Of a stretch of 64,000 nt of DNA, positions 24,394 through 34,726 are shown piece by piece. Made by a program: the position numbers and the translations under genes. Below the pieces are notes generated by a model. That model was not told where the DNA came from. It was given only the letters and a program-made list of their open reading frames with translations, and did not search any database. Source of the DNA: Drosophila persimilis (taxonomy: Eukaryota > Arthropoda > Insecta > Diptera > Drosophilidae); contig NW_020825288.1 of the NCBI RefSeq assembly GCF_003286085.1, positions 25,668,001-25,732,000 on the forward strand. The letters are read 5' to 3'. Numbering within the stretch: position 1 is the stretch's first letter; each line of letters starts with the position of its first letter.

Positions 24394-26110
24394 CCATTTG
24401 TAATTTGTTGTAAAAAGAAAGTACGAACCGAGCGAGGAAGGAAATTTGACGGCCAGGCATTTCCTGAAGCAGACGTGAAGAATAAAAACTATAAATTATA
24501 TATAAAAATATACTAATATATACATACATATAAATATAAATATAAATTATATTGGATAATTACGAGATGTATTTTGTAGTTACACACTCGAACACGGACA
24601 CTTGGATCAACCAATCCAAGTATACAAGCAGAGCAAACCCTTAGTTTTGTAAACGGCGAGCAATTGGCACAAGTTACGAGTACGAGTATATATATACAAA
24701 ATTTTGGAACGCATTCGAGCATTTGATTTAACTATGCATTAGACTCTTATGTTTATTATGATTATACTGAATATGATTAACGCTAATTTCTTTGTGAAAA
24801 AAATAAAACAAGTTTATTATGTAGCAAAAAGCAAACGTTTTATTTCTCAATTTGATCGAGTCAATTGGCCCTTCTTCACACAATACACCACACATGGATT
24901 TAGAATAAAAACTTGGGCTTATTTTTCTGTTTCTGTTTCTATTTCTATTTCTATTTCTGTTAGAGTTTCAGTTTCAGTTCTACAAATTTCAAGTTCAGCT
25001 TCAAGATTCAACAAATTGGCTTCAATGGAAGGCTGCGATGACAACAAAACTAAAATCAAAATTGATATTAATACGACATGAAGTTAGAGAATAGCATAGC
25101 ATTACTAAATATACATGAAAGTAAATACATACATATATATAAATAGTACACACTAACCAAACCCTTCAGCCCTTCCCGACACCAACAAAACGGCACAACA
25201 AACATGAGCGCAAAGCTTGAGGCATTTTATACGGCGCATTTTTTATATATGAACAGAATAGCTGTCTATATTATATGTATACCCAAGAAATGATCAACTT
25301 TTATAATGAGCCAGTAAGTAAACAAGAAATATTTTTTTATCAGCCGTGGCAAGCAAATCTTTTACCAGGCCATAAATTTTAACAAGATTATACATACTAA
25401 AAGGAAGGATACCTAGCCTAAAACCAAAAATCAAGTCGAAAAAAACCAACAATAAAATTCATACCATACCATTTATCATCTAGTAGAATTTTTCCAAATT
25501 GTAGAAATGTATACATAAAAATATTTAGATTTGTACTTGCACTCCCGAAGTTCGGGTAGGGTAGGCATACATATTTCCACAGCATTAAACCATAAGTTGG
25601 TCATTCCTTGAACTACAATAAGCCAAGCGAAAATCAGTTTAAAAAGCAGCAGAGCAAGTGACAGCCTACAGTATAAATATACAGCCGAACAGTATATGAA
25701 TAAAACCTGTATTCAACAGCAAGCTGTACGATCTAGAAAGTGGAAGGTCGAAAGGTCTATTAAGAAAAGCAATCAATTACCTCGAACCAGTTCTATTCCC
25801 TGTATTTACTTTTCTAACCCTTCAATGACCACATTTATCGATCTTCCACTTTAGTTTGGGGTGCTTAAAGAAGCCGCTCTTGACCAATGCTTGAACTCCT
25901 TTATATTTTAAAACCCTATAGCCCCAACAATACCCACTCAGAGAAGATACGGAGAAACTTGGTTTAAATTAAACAAAGATATTAACGAGAAGAACATGAA
26001 ACCTTATTAGCCACGCATGTACGTACGAATGATGAACATAACTAATGAAAAAACTTGTAACTAAATACTTCTACATATTGAATAAAAGAATGATATTAAA
26101 AATGAAAATC

Positions 26111-27900
26111 GGTCAAGAGTCCTTTTTTGTTAAATTTATTAAATATGCGAGGTTTGTGTTAAGGCGTGCTGGTCCATTCAAATGAAATGAGATACATATA
26201 CGATTGATATTTAATCAGTAATGGCTTGCATGGAAGGAGTCCAATCAATACTACAAATTGAAACTATTGAAATCTTAAGTTGCAGGCCTGGATCATTCTT
26301 GAATTATAATTCAATTATCGATAATTATCGATATCGATTGTATTTGATGGAACAAGATTGAAATTCAGTTGCAACTGTTTGAATTCGATTGAAATAGATT
26401 GTAAAGGAGTTGATTGAACTAGGTTGAAAACGGTAAAATGGGATTGAAATTGTTTGAAATAGGTTTAAGTAAGTTTAAGGCGATTGAAGCGATAGCTTGC
26501 AGGCGGTAGAAATTGATGGAATTGCATTGAAATCGGCTGAAATAGATTGAAGATACGATAAATTATAAATTCATAGAAAATATTCGTTCTGACAACAGCG
26601 ATTTGGAACTCCCCTTCTCGTGAATGAAACTATTGAAGTTTCTTTTTATACCCGATACTCAAAAAGAGTATAGGTGGCGATAGTGGATGTGTGTTACACA
26701 GAAGGAAGCGAGGCTTTTGGAAGGGCGTGCTCATCCCTTCAAGACAAGTACAAACATTAATAAGTTAATAAATACGAATTCGTAGGAGGGTGTGTACATA
26801 CGGTCGACACTTCTCCAAAAAGAGAAAATTCTGGACTATGTATTTGGTAAAATAGTACTTACCAGCTCAATATCGTTTGTTATAACTGGCAGTTATACAT
26901 ACATATGTAAGTTGGCTAATCTGACCGCCTTGACGGCATGAAAGTGTTTTTCCACAAATAGTGTGTCGACTGTCGACTGATATTCCTAGTCAACCAAATT
27001 GGACTTTTTATGCTCGGTACTCGAAGAGTTTAGGACTATATTAGTTTTGAGGTGGTAGGAATCGCTTCCGACCACACAATGTATATATGTTCTTTATCAG
27101 CATCCATAACTGAGTCGATATTGCCATATCTGTTTGCCCGTCTTGTTTTACATCTAGTTCTCAAAGACTATTAGAACTAGAGCAACAAAATTTTGTGTGG
27201 AGACTACAAAGGTCGAAAATCAAAGGCAATTTTTAAGAGGGAAAACCGAAAACGCGGAATCATAGAATATTACCATATTTACCAGATTTCAAAATTTTGA
27301 TTAGATCGGATCATTATTTTAACCCCAACTCTCTGCCCACTAAGCACCCTTCCACCTTCAGTGTGCGCCTTCTGGTAGAGGGAAGCTACATACATACATA
27401 ATATATATCCAAAAACAAATAAAAAATAAACTTATAACTTACATACTAATTTTTGGGACCTTAAAAGAAAAGAGTAGATAATTGTGAGTTGAGTAGTAAA
27501 TTCGAACTCAATTTTATTCTTAAAATCCAAGCCTTATACATATATAATCTAACAATAAGGTATGAGGTGCAAGACCCACGGAATGGATACAAAGTTAATG
27601 CGGCTTGCAATTCGAGTGCATGCATCCATAAGTGTTATTTTGGGACTATATTGGATAAGTGTTTCTCCACTTTTGTTTTGTTGTCGTGCTTGTTAATGGA
27701 TTAATAGACCTCCGCTCACACCCCGCTAATTTATGTAAACGATAGAGTTCGGTTTACATAATTGAACGTGTTTAATAATGAGTTCTTGTTTGAACAGTGG
27801 CCTTTGGTTTAATATGGGTTTCGAAAGAAAATAACTCACTCCTAGTAAGTAATAAGTAATTAATAATAAGTTTAGGCTTGTAGCGCTGGAAAATAGCATG
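26111..27900. other. Intergenic DNA with decayed transposon sequence
   Basis: No gene seen. 26320-26560 is built from degenerate GATTGAAAT-type repeats. At 26644-26720 and again at 27008-27200 there is the widely scattered Drosophila transposon leader. It is recognised by TTTTTATACCCGATACTC-like starts, an ACACAGAAGGAAGC box, then CCGACCACACAATGTATATAT, TTTATCAGCATC and TGAGTCGATATTGCCATATCTGT. The same module in reverse orientation lies inside the repeat units at 33.0-33.3, 41.2-41.4 and 45.7-45.9 kb. Confidence 0.6.
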
Positions 27901-28145
27901 AAATAAATATAAATTTAAATTGCAAATAGCTGTTATTACATTAAGCCCCGAGGCAATTACTTTTGTTTGTGTTCTGTACCATTTGCTTACAATATAATTC
28001 CAGATTTCTAATCATGAAAACACAGACTTGTCTCCCCAACGGCTTTTTGAATTTTGGCCATACTTTTCGTTGCCTTGAGTATCATGTGCATATATAGTTG
28101 AAACGAAGACCTCGCCACAATTACTGCTTATTTTACCTTTAGCAA

Positions 28146-30329
28146 TTACTCGGACTGCTCGCCTACTAAATCGGGACTAAATCCTGGTCCGAAACGCACA
28201 GCCCATCGATCTAAAGAGCGATTTGTTGGCAAATTTAAATGTAAAACATCTCGGAGATATTCATAAGTCCTTTTCGAGTAAAAGTGTATATTTTGCGCAA
28301 TAACTTTTTCTGCGGAGCTAAATATCTTTGTCTTTTTCAAAAGCATGATACATATAGCTTTTGCTTCTGCAGAAACATGAGACATGTTGGCTATTATGGG
28401 AAGAACACAATAATTTGTGTTAGCTCTAATTCTCCGACGCCTTTTGTCCCGAGATATACATTTTTTTAGGGCCACATATCGTTTCTTTAATTTGTTAAAG
28501 TCTTCTTCTTTTTTTCTTTTTTCTGCCAATATCTCAAAGTATTTTTTTGTGAAATATGCCTCGTTTTTCTCCTTTTCTATGCAGTTTTCACAACGTTTGA
28601 CATCAATCGATTCATTATTTTCTAGGGGATCTTCATCAGGCGTTTCTGTTTCGGACTCTTGATTTAGATCCTTTGAAATTGTATTATGTCTTTCAGCCAG
28701 TTTGATTCTCTTTGATTTCATTGGTTTTTCAATTGGTTCGTTATCTTCTGCATTGCCTAAAAATGAATTCTCACCATAACTTTCTTCATGCAGTGGTTTC
28801 AATGCAGGATTATCAGACAATTTTAACGTTGGTATTGCTTCGGGCTTCAATCGAAGATTTCCTATATACTTGGCATCAAAATGCCGTTCGCAAATTCGGG
28901 CTGTTTTTGTCACCAAATTTCTATCCAAACGACAAATCTCAACCCATTTACTGAAGAATAATGGATCCGATGGAAATTTGTATAACTTTACAGAAAAATT
29001 GGTAATTTTTGTTCTATGTCCGTAAAGGCAAGAAGAAATAATGCATTTGCCAGCGCATTTTTGGTTGTCTTTTTGATTAGCGAACGATTCTCCTTTTGGT
29101 CCCTTTTTGGACAATTCTATTTCAATCGATTCATTATCTTCAAATGGATCGTCATTAGGCGTTTCAGTTTCGGACTCCGGCTCAAGGTCGTTTGAAATTG
29201 TATTATACACTTCGCCCAGTTTGAGTCTCTTTGATTTTATAGGTTTTTCAATTGGTGTTTTGTATACCTTAATGCCTGAAAATGTATTCTCGTCACAAAT
29301 ACCTGTATTCAATGGAGACAATAGAGTATTATCAGACAAGTTCAGTGTTGGTATTGCTTCGGGCTTCAATCGAAGCTTTCCTATATACTTGGACTGGAAA
29401 TGGCGTTCGCAAATTCGTGCAGTTTTTTTGATACAATTGCTGTCTAAATTACAAGCCTTAACCCATTTATTAAACCAGGCTAGATTCGACGGAAATTGGA
29501 ATAATCTAACGCGGGAATCTTTCGTATTATTTCTATATCCCCAACGACAGGAAGAAATAATGCACCTGCAACCGTTTGGGCGGTAGTGTTTTTTTTTAAC
29601 GGACGAATCTTTTTTTGTCATCTTTTTGCACAATTCCATATCTATCGATTCATTGTCTTCAAATGAATCTTCCGATTCATTATCTTTAACTGAATATTCC
29701 TCAGACGTTTCTGTTTCGGACTCTTGCTCTAGTTTGTTCGAAACTTTATTATGCATTTCGGTCAGTTTGATTTTCTTTGATTTCATACGTTTTTCGATTG
29801 GTTGGTTGTCTACTGAAATGTCTGAAAATGAATTCTCGTCACAAATACTTGCATTTAAGTCATAATCTGCCAAAGAATCATCCTCAGACGTTTCTGTTTC
29901 AGACTCTTGCTCTAGGTTGTTTGAAATCTTATCATGCACTTCGTCCAGTTTGATTCTCTTTGATTTCATTGGCTTTTCAATTGGTTTGTTGCCTACTGAA
30001 TGGCCAGAAAATGTATTCTCATTACAAATACTTGCATTTAATGGAGTCAGCGGAGAAAGGTTTAATGTTGGAACCGCATTGGACTTTAATCGACGCTTTC
30101 CTATATACTCAGGCTTAAAATGCCGTTCACAAATTCGTGCAGTTCTCTTCACCAAATTTTTGTCTAAACGACAAACTTCAACCCATTTATTGAAGAATAA
30201 TGGATCTGATGGAAAAGTGAACAACTTCACAGGAAAATTGGTGGAACTGTCTCTATATCCACAAAGGCAGGAAGAAATAATGCATTTGTAGCCGCATTTT
30301 CGGTTGTCATTTTGATGAGTAGACGGCAT
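28146..30329 (-). CDS. Triple-THAP P-element-like protein (array copy 1)
   Basis: A single uninterrupted 727-residue frame from an ATG (complement 30327-30329). It has three THAP zinc-finger domains, with C2CH ligands at C16/C21/C67/H70, C256/C261/C307/H310 and C429/C434/C480/H483, each ending in an AVPTL or AIPTL box (85-89, 325-329, 498-502). The family's conserved Pro and Trp are present (P40, W49 in the first). THAP domains bind DNA. Linkers repeat an NLS-like KPMKSKRIKL and an acidic QESETET stretch. A coiled-coil-prone segment (585-630) follows. Residues 650-716 resemble the helical module that follows the THAP and coiled coil in P-element transposases (YEYLRDVL... SLDRW... GPGF). The frame ends there; the RNase H-like catalytic core is absent. 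Likely nuclear, a DNA-binding repressor or regulator derived from a P-superfamily transposase. Activity is inference. Confidence 0.85.
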   Translation of the reverse strand: MPSTHQNDNRKCGYKCIISSCLCGYRDSSTNFPVKLFTFPSDPLFFNKWVEVCRLDKNLVKRTARICERHFKPEYIGKRRLKSNAVPTLNLSPLTPLNASICNENTFSGHSVGNKPIEKPMKSKRIKLDEVHDKISNNLEQESETETSEDDSLADYDLNASICDENSFSDISVDNQPIEKRMKSKKIKLTEMHNKVSNKLEQESETETSEEYSVKDNESEDSFEDNESIDMELCKKMTKKDSSVKKKHYRPNGCRCIISSCRWGYRNNTKDSRVRLFQFPSNLAWFNKWVKACNLDSNCIKKTARICERHFQSKYIGKLRLKPEAIPTLNLSDNTLLSPLNTGICDENTFSGIKVYKTPIEKPIKSKRLKLGEVYNTISNDLEPESETETPNDDPFEDNESIEIELSKKGPKGESFANQKDNQKCAGKCIISSCLYGHRTKITNFSVKLYKFPSDPLFFSKWVEICRLDRNLVTKTARICERHFDAKYIGNLRLKPEAIPTLKLSDNPALKPLHEESYGENSFLGNAEDNEPIEKPMKSKRIKLAERHNTISKDLNQESETETPDEDPLENNESIDVKRCENCIEKEKNEAYFTKKYFEILAEKRKKEEDFNKLKKRYVALKKCISRDKRRRRIRANTNYCVLPIIANMSHVSAEAKAICIMLLKKTKIFSSAEKVIAQNIHFYSKRTYEYLRDVLHLNLPTNRSLDRWAVRFGPGFSPDLVGEQSE

Positions 30330-31795
30330 AGTTAATTAATAATCTAATTATGTGGGTTAATGCTTACAGCAACAAGTGGCAGGATATAAATGCGCACAGA
30401 GGACCCCTACTAGTCCAAGAAGCATATGCAGTTTGGACACTGGTTGACTGGAAGGAGTGGCCGGAGACAGTTGTGCGGAGGAGAAGTGCCTGATATGCGA
30501 TCACGGGATCCCTATTGGCAGCCCTATTACGGTGCGTGCGAGCTGCCGCCAGAGTATTGCAAAGTCGCTGCAGGGAGAGGTATTGAGTATTAAATTAGTT
30601 AGAACTACCCAAGAAATGAGCGGACTTACTTACCTGCGTCTATACTATGGGTTGAGAGAAGAGAGTCTGTGGTGTTGGCCGAATCCTATCTTAGCGAAAA
30701 GGCCTGAAAAGCGGGACAAATTAAGAAAAAATACAATACCATTTAGTAAAAAAAAACTTACCCATCAAGCAACGCGATTATATGGATGAACACTGCTTTT
30801 CTTCTGTTTCTCGTCGTTGTGTTGTTTCACGATGCACAGGGTCTTTTATTCTGTTGCATGTGTTTTTTGTCAGCACAATCCGGGTTGCAATGCCATTCCT
30901 CTGTTGGTTTGTTGTTTATTTCAAGATATTTCCATGCTACGTGATGCTAGGGATGAATATCGTTAGGCTGCAAGAATTATCGATGTCTCTATCGGTATGT
31001 TTTTTCAAATATCAATATATCGCTTGAGAAAAAGTAGGGCCTCGAAGTCTAGAATGTGAATTTAAAAGATGCCTCCAAGCCCAACATCAGTAAATAATTA
31101 TAGTTTGTACAACTTCCTGGAAGAAAAGATGATAGTTGAACAAAAATATGCCAAGCCGATGCGATGTTTATTGCAATTTTCTTGGAAATGCATCGCAGGA
31201 TACAGATTGGCTCCAATACTGGAAACAAAAAAGCATCAAGTTTATTTAATTCTTTAGCACTTTTCTTAATTATCTTAAAACTTGTCAATGTAATAATGCA
31301 GCCCTAATTGAAATATCAATATATCGATATATATTTTTGGACTGGCCAAGATAATAATATGGTCTTTTAGGTGAGATATATCTGCAACGAAACTACTTTG
31401 CTGAGTTCGGACACTGGCCTTCGGAGAAACGATTTTTTTTTTGCTTTGTTGCTTACTTCGCTATCTTTATACCCGCGTCTTTTGAATCTACTTATCGGTG
31501 CACGGCACAGAAATATATCGGATATTTCGTGCGAGACTTATCGGCGTTTTATTTTGAAATCCAAAATATTATAGTCGAGTTTGTGACAACATTTTTGCGG
31601 CATAAATTCCCAAAGTGGTCGTAGAGGTTTGAACACTTATACATTACCGGCATGGATGCCAGTTTCGAATTGACCCAATATTGTCTCTATACTCAATGTA
31701 GTTTCTGAAATGGTATGTTTAAATAACATATTAACCTATGATTATGATTAACACCAGATTAAACATACTTATCGTTGAAGGATATACACTTACAT
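30330..31795 (-). promoter_or_regulatory. 5'UTR and promoter region of THAP copy 1 (segment A)
   Basis: On the minus strand this region has two strong short introns before the ATG: 30761-30704 (58 nt, GATGG|GTAAGT to TTTTCAG|GCC) and 30633-30568 (66 nt, CGCAG|GTAAGT to CCCTGCAG|CGAC, with the branch-point match CTAAC). All three frames of the 70-nt exon between them contain stops, so it is untranslated. TATCGAT occurs at 30978-30984 and the full DRE palindrome TATCGATA at 31322-31329. The same architecture recurs in the other copies. The transcription start was not determined. Confidence 0.6.
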
Positions 31796-32564
31796 GAGCA
31801 CTAACGACTAACCCCACTAGCGACTAGCCCCTTCCCGTGTCGTGGGACCAACTATGCCCAACTTAAATATATGTACATACAAAAAACACTGCAAAGGAGC
31901 TCGGCACTCCTCCTAAAGTGCCGGAGGGAAAAGACCATCCCTCTACTAACGCATCTGGGAAGCCAGTGCCCAAAACGACGGGGAAGGAGACTAAGTCGGT
32001 CCACCGTTTTCAGGCAGCAGGCGCTGCGAGGCTAGGACCGAAAAGCCAAGCGGGCCAATCCACGTCGGGGGCCCCAAGGGCGTCCTGGTTACCCGTGTGG
32101 CAGCCATGCAGAGCTATATCGGGGCTGGCGCCTCTGCCTCGAAAGATGGCCCAAGTTTCAAGACAAGAGGCGTGCGGCCTTCATCCTGGGCAACGACGAC
32201 CCGGTGTTCCTGGCGTCTGCCCAGGGAATCGAATCGCGGCGATGGGCCAAGACGGTCCTGCCCGACTACCAGCCAGCCAAAGCTGGCAAGGCCGCAGCCA
32301 AGGCCCTCAGCAAGCGGCAACGCCGGAAGGTGGCCAAGGTAGAGGAGGGCAACGGGCAGGGGCGCCAAATCATCCTCGTCCTGAACGAGGAGTCCGTTAG
32401 ACTTCTCCACGACACGGAGGGAACTGTGGACTACGGCTACAAGAAGGTAGTCATAGTGGAGCCCCCGGAGATCCCTAGAATGGAGATCAAGCCTGTGTCG
32501 GTGTCGGACGAGGCATCAGTAGTGTCGGATGACATCTTAGATGGGTACGTTTCAGACGTGAGCG
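31796..32564 (+). mobile_element. LOA-clade non-LTR retrotransposon fragment (5' end and partial ORF1)
   Basis: Begins with the same leader as the longer element at 36245 and carries part of its gag-like ORF1 in broken frames. The best stretch, 32204-32560, is a GC-rich frame rich in Lys/Arg then Glu/Val. It stops abruptly at GTGAGCG|AATTGATAG, where it joins segment B; the same joint is found in copy 3 but not copy 2. Non-functional. The clade is assigned through the longer copy. Confidence 0.75.
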
Positions 32565-33480
32565 AATTGATAGCTGCATCAATAGTAGCTTTTGGCCTTT
32601 ACAGAGCGTGGAGACAATTATTTTTTTACTATATTGCTTAAATTACAGAAATTTTCTCGTAAGGTATCTTTGCTAAATTGACCAATTTTATTGCTGTCAA
32701 AAATCATTTTAGATGGATTACCACCAAATTCAGGAATTGCCTGCAAAATTTCCTTGGCATATACCCGATCGGCAGCTGAAGACTCTATGTTGGAATTTTC
32801 TTGTTCGTTTAAACTATTTTGAGACTATTGCTCAGCATCTGAACAATCTGCATCTGTAATCCATCCAATCTTCCTGTAATTCAATTTCTTCTTTTTCTGA
32901 TTTACTGTCTATTGTTCCTTCTTCTTTTGTTATGTTGGAAAGAGTCAGAGCGAGAAAAAATTAAATTGTTTGCTTCAGTCTGGCTATAGTAATACTTTAC
33001 ATATACGATCTGGTTCAAATTCTAGAAGATTTAGTCATTCTCCTGACTTGAGAAATGTGAATGCAACAGATTTTCATACTTTGTGGAAGCGGAACGGAGA
33101 GGAGCGAAGTTTTAAAATACTCTTGTAACAGTGACATATCACAGAAGTCTGGATACAAAATTTCGTTGCTCTAGCTCTTATAGTCTCTGAGCACTAGGCA
33201 CTCATCGGGACAGGCAGACGGACATACAGACATAACTCAATCGACTCGGCTATTGATGATTATCAAGAATATACACTTCCTTCTGGGTGTTACACACATC
33301 CACTTTTACTGCAAAGCTAAAATCTGTTTATGAGTTTTACATTTTGGAAAGCTTTGGAAAATTTTCTATCAGATCCGTTTAGTTAACTTTTGCCCTCTGA
33401 TTTCAGCTGAGACACCACTGTGCGACCGATTTTATTTATTAGCATGATTTACAAAATCCGACAGAGTAAAATAAATTAAA
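32565..33480 (-). mobile_element. Segment B: gag-like remnant plus Drosophila transposon leader
   Basis: On the minus strand, about 32640-32780 reads as a degraded frame (VYAKEILQAIPEFGGNP...) that recalls the capsid start of LTR-retrotransposon gag proteins. The next few hundred bases carry several frame breaks. 33030-33310 is the common Drosophila leader module in reverse (CAACGAAATTTTGTATCCAG and TCGACTCGGCTATTGATGAT are its landmarks). No functional gene. The same block recurs at 40690-41700 and 45175-46090. Confidence 0.5.
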
Positions 33481-33580
33481 CAATACAAATATTAGTATAT
33501 ATATAATATATCGTGAAAACACAGACCTCTCTCACCAACAGCTTTTATGTATTTGGCTATAATTTCCCTTCCTTGGCAAT

Positions 33581-34726
33581 TTACACAACTTTTTTTGGGG
33601 ACTGGGGCCCGAGTAATTTAGGAGTAAATCCTGATCCGAAACGCTCACTCCATCGATCTAAAGTGATATTTGCTGGCAAATGTAAGTTTAAAACATCTCG
33701 GAGGTATTCATAGGTCCTTTTCGAGTAAAAGTTTAAGTTTTGCGCAATAACTCTTTCAGCGGGGCTAAAGATCTGTGACTTTTTCAAAAGCATGATACAT
33801 ATAGTTTTTGCCTCCGCAGAAACATGAGACATGTTGGCTATTATGGGTAGAACAGACAAATTTGAGTTAGTTTTAGTTTTCCGGCGCCTATGGGCATTGG
33901 CCCGAGATATAGATTGTTTCAGGGACGCATATCGTCTCTTCCATTTGTTAATGTCTTCCTCTTTTTTCTCTTTTTCTGCCAATAACTCAAAGTATTTTCT
34001 CGTGAAATATGCCTCGTTTTTATCTTTTGCTACGCAGTTTTTACAACATTTGACATCAATCGATTCATTATTTTCTAGTGGATCTACATCAGGCGTGTCT
34101 TTTTCGGACCGTTGCTCTAGTTTGTTCGAAATTGTATTATGCACTTCTTTCGGATTGATTCTCTTTGATTTCATATGTTTTTCAATTGGTTCGTTGTATA
34201 ATGCATTGCCCGAACAGGAATTCTCACCATAAATATTTGAATTCAATTCATTATTTTCTAGTGGATCTTTATCAGGTGTTTCTGTTTCGGACTCTTGCTC
34301 TAGTTCGATTGAAATGTTATTATGAACTTCGGCCAGTTTGATTCCCTCTGATTTCATTGGATTTTCAATTGGTTCGTTATCTTCTGGCATGCCCGAAAAT
34401 GAATTCCCATCATAAAAACCTTCATGCAACTGATTCAATGGAGTATTATCAGACAATTTCAATGCTGGTATTGATTTGGACTTCAATTTACGCATTCCTA
34501 TATCCTCGGCTTTGAAATGCCGTACACAAATATGTGCGCTTTTTTTCACCAAATTTTTATCTAAGCCACAAACCTCAACCCATTTATTAAAGTACAATGG
34601 ATCCGATGGAAATTTGAATAACTTTACAGGTAAATTGGCCGAACTTTTTCTATATCCAGAAAGACAGGTAGGAATAATGCATTTGTAACCGGATTTTCGC
34701 GTATCTTTTTGATTAGCATACGACAT
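33581..34726 (-). CDS. Single-THAP P-element-like protein (array copy 2)
   Basis: 381 residues from an ATG at 34726 (minus). One THAP domain: C16/C21/C67/H70, P40, W49, F71, ending SIPAL (85-89) instead of the usual AVPTL. Then an acidic linker with two NLS-like MKSKRI/MKSEGI blocks and QESETET motifs, a coiled-coil-prone Lys/Glu segment (about 235-275), and the P-transposase-like helical module (about 300-368: YEYLRDVL, ITLDRW, GSGF). The catalytic nuclease half is missing. The same 5'UTR intron pair occurs upstream at 35065-35000 and 35193-35136. Virtually identical to copy 4; the one base difference I found in the gene is silent. Relative to copy 1 it has lost two of the three THAP modules, or copy 1 gained them. 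The helix after the second ligand pair is altered (CVRHF where copies 1 and 3 have CERHF). Confidence 0.85.
   Translation of the reverse strand: MSYANQKDTRKSGYKCIIPTCLSGYRKSSANLPVKLFKFPSDPLYFNKWVEVCGLDKNLVKKSAHICVRHFKAEDIGMRKLKSKSIPALKLSDNTPLNQLHEGFYDGNSFSGMPEDNEPIENPMKSEGIKLAEVHNNISIELEQESETETPDKDPLENNELNSNIYGENSCSGNALYNEPIEKHMKSKRINPKEVHNTISNKLEQRSEKDTPDVDPLENNESIDVKCCKNCVAKDKNEAYFTRKYFELLAEKEKKEEDINKWKRRYASLKQSISRANAHRRRKTKTNSNLSVLPIIANMSHVSAEAKTICIMLLKKSQIFSPAERVIAQNLNFYSKRTYEYLRDVLNLHLPANITLDRWSERFGSGFTPKLLGPQSPKKVV

Larger units (their letters stand above)
20780..26110 (+). other. pum: Long pum 3'UTR with alternative poly(A) sites
   Basis: AT-rich sequence after the pum stop with no open frame of note. 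Poly(A) signals AATAAA occur on the plus strand at 20944, 22628, 23449, 24388, 24481, 24802, 25699 and 26081. Those at 22628 and 26081 have T- or GT-rich sequence downstream. I count about 70 UGUA motifs by eye, many as UGUAAAUU, UGUAUAUG or UGUAUGUA, with one perfect Pumilio site at 23342. UGUA is also the binding motif of cleavage factor Im, which governs alternative polyadenylation. Neural 3'UTR extension is common in fly RNA-regulator genes. The distal end is not fixed by sequence alone; 26.1 kb is the last plausible signal before transposon-like sequence. Confidence 0.55.

Noticed and set aside
30457-30789. A plus-strand frame of 110 codons in segment A (also at 34889, 43212, 47499) with a CxxC start resembling a zinc motif
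   Set aside because: No ATG; a stop lies directly upstream; changes between copies include more amino-acid than silent differences; and it runs antisense through two well-formed minus-strand introns. Better explained as antisense of the THAP 5'UTR.
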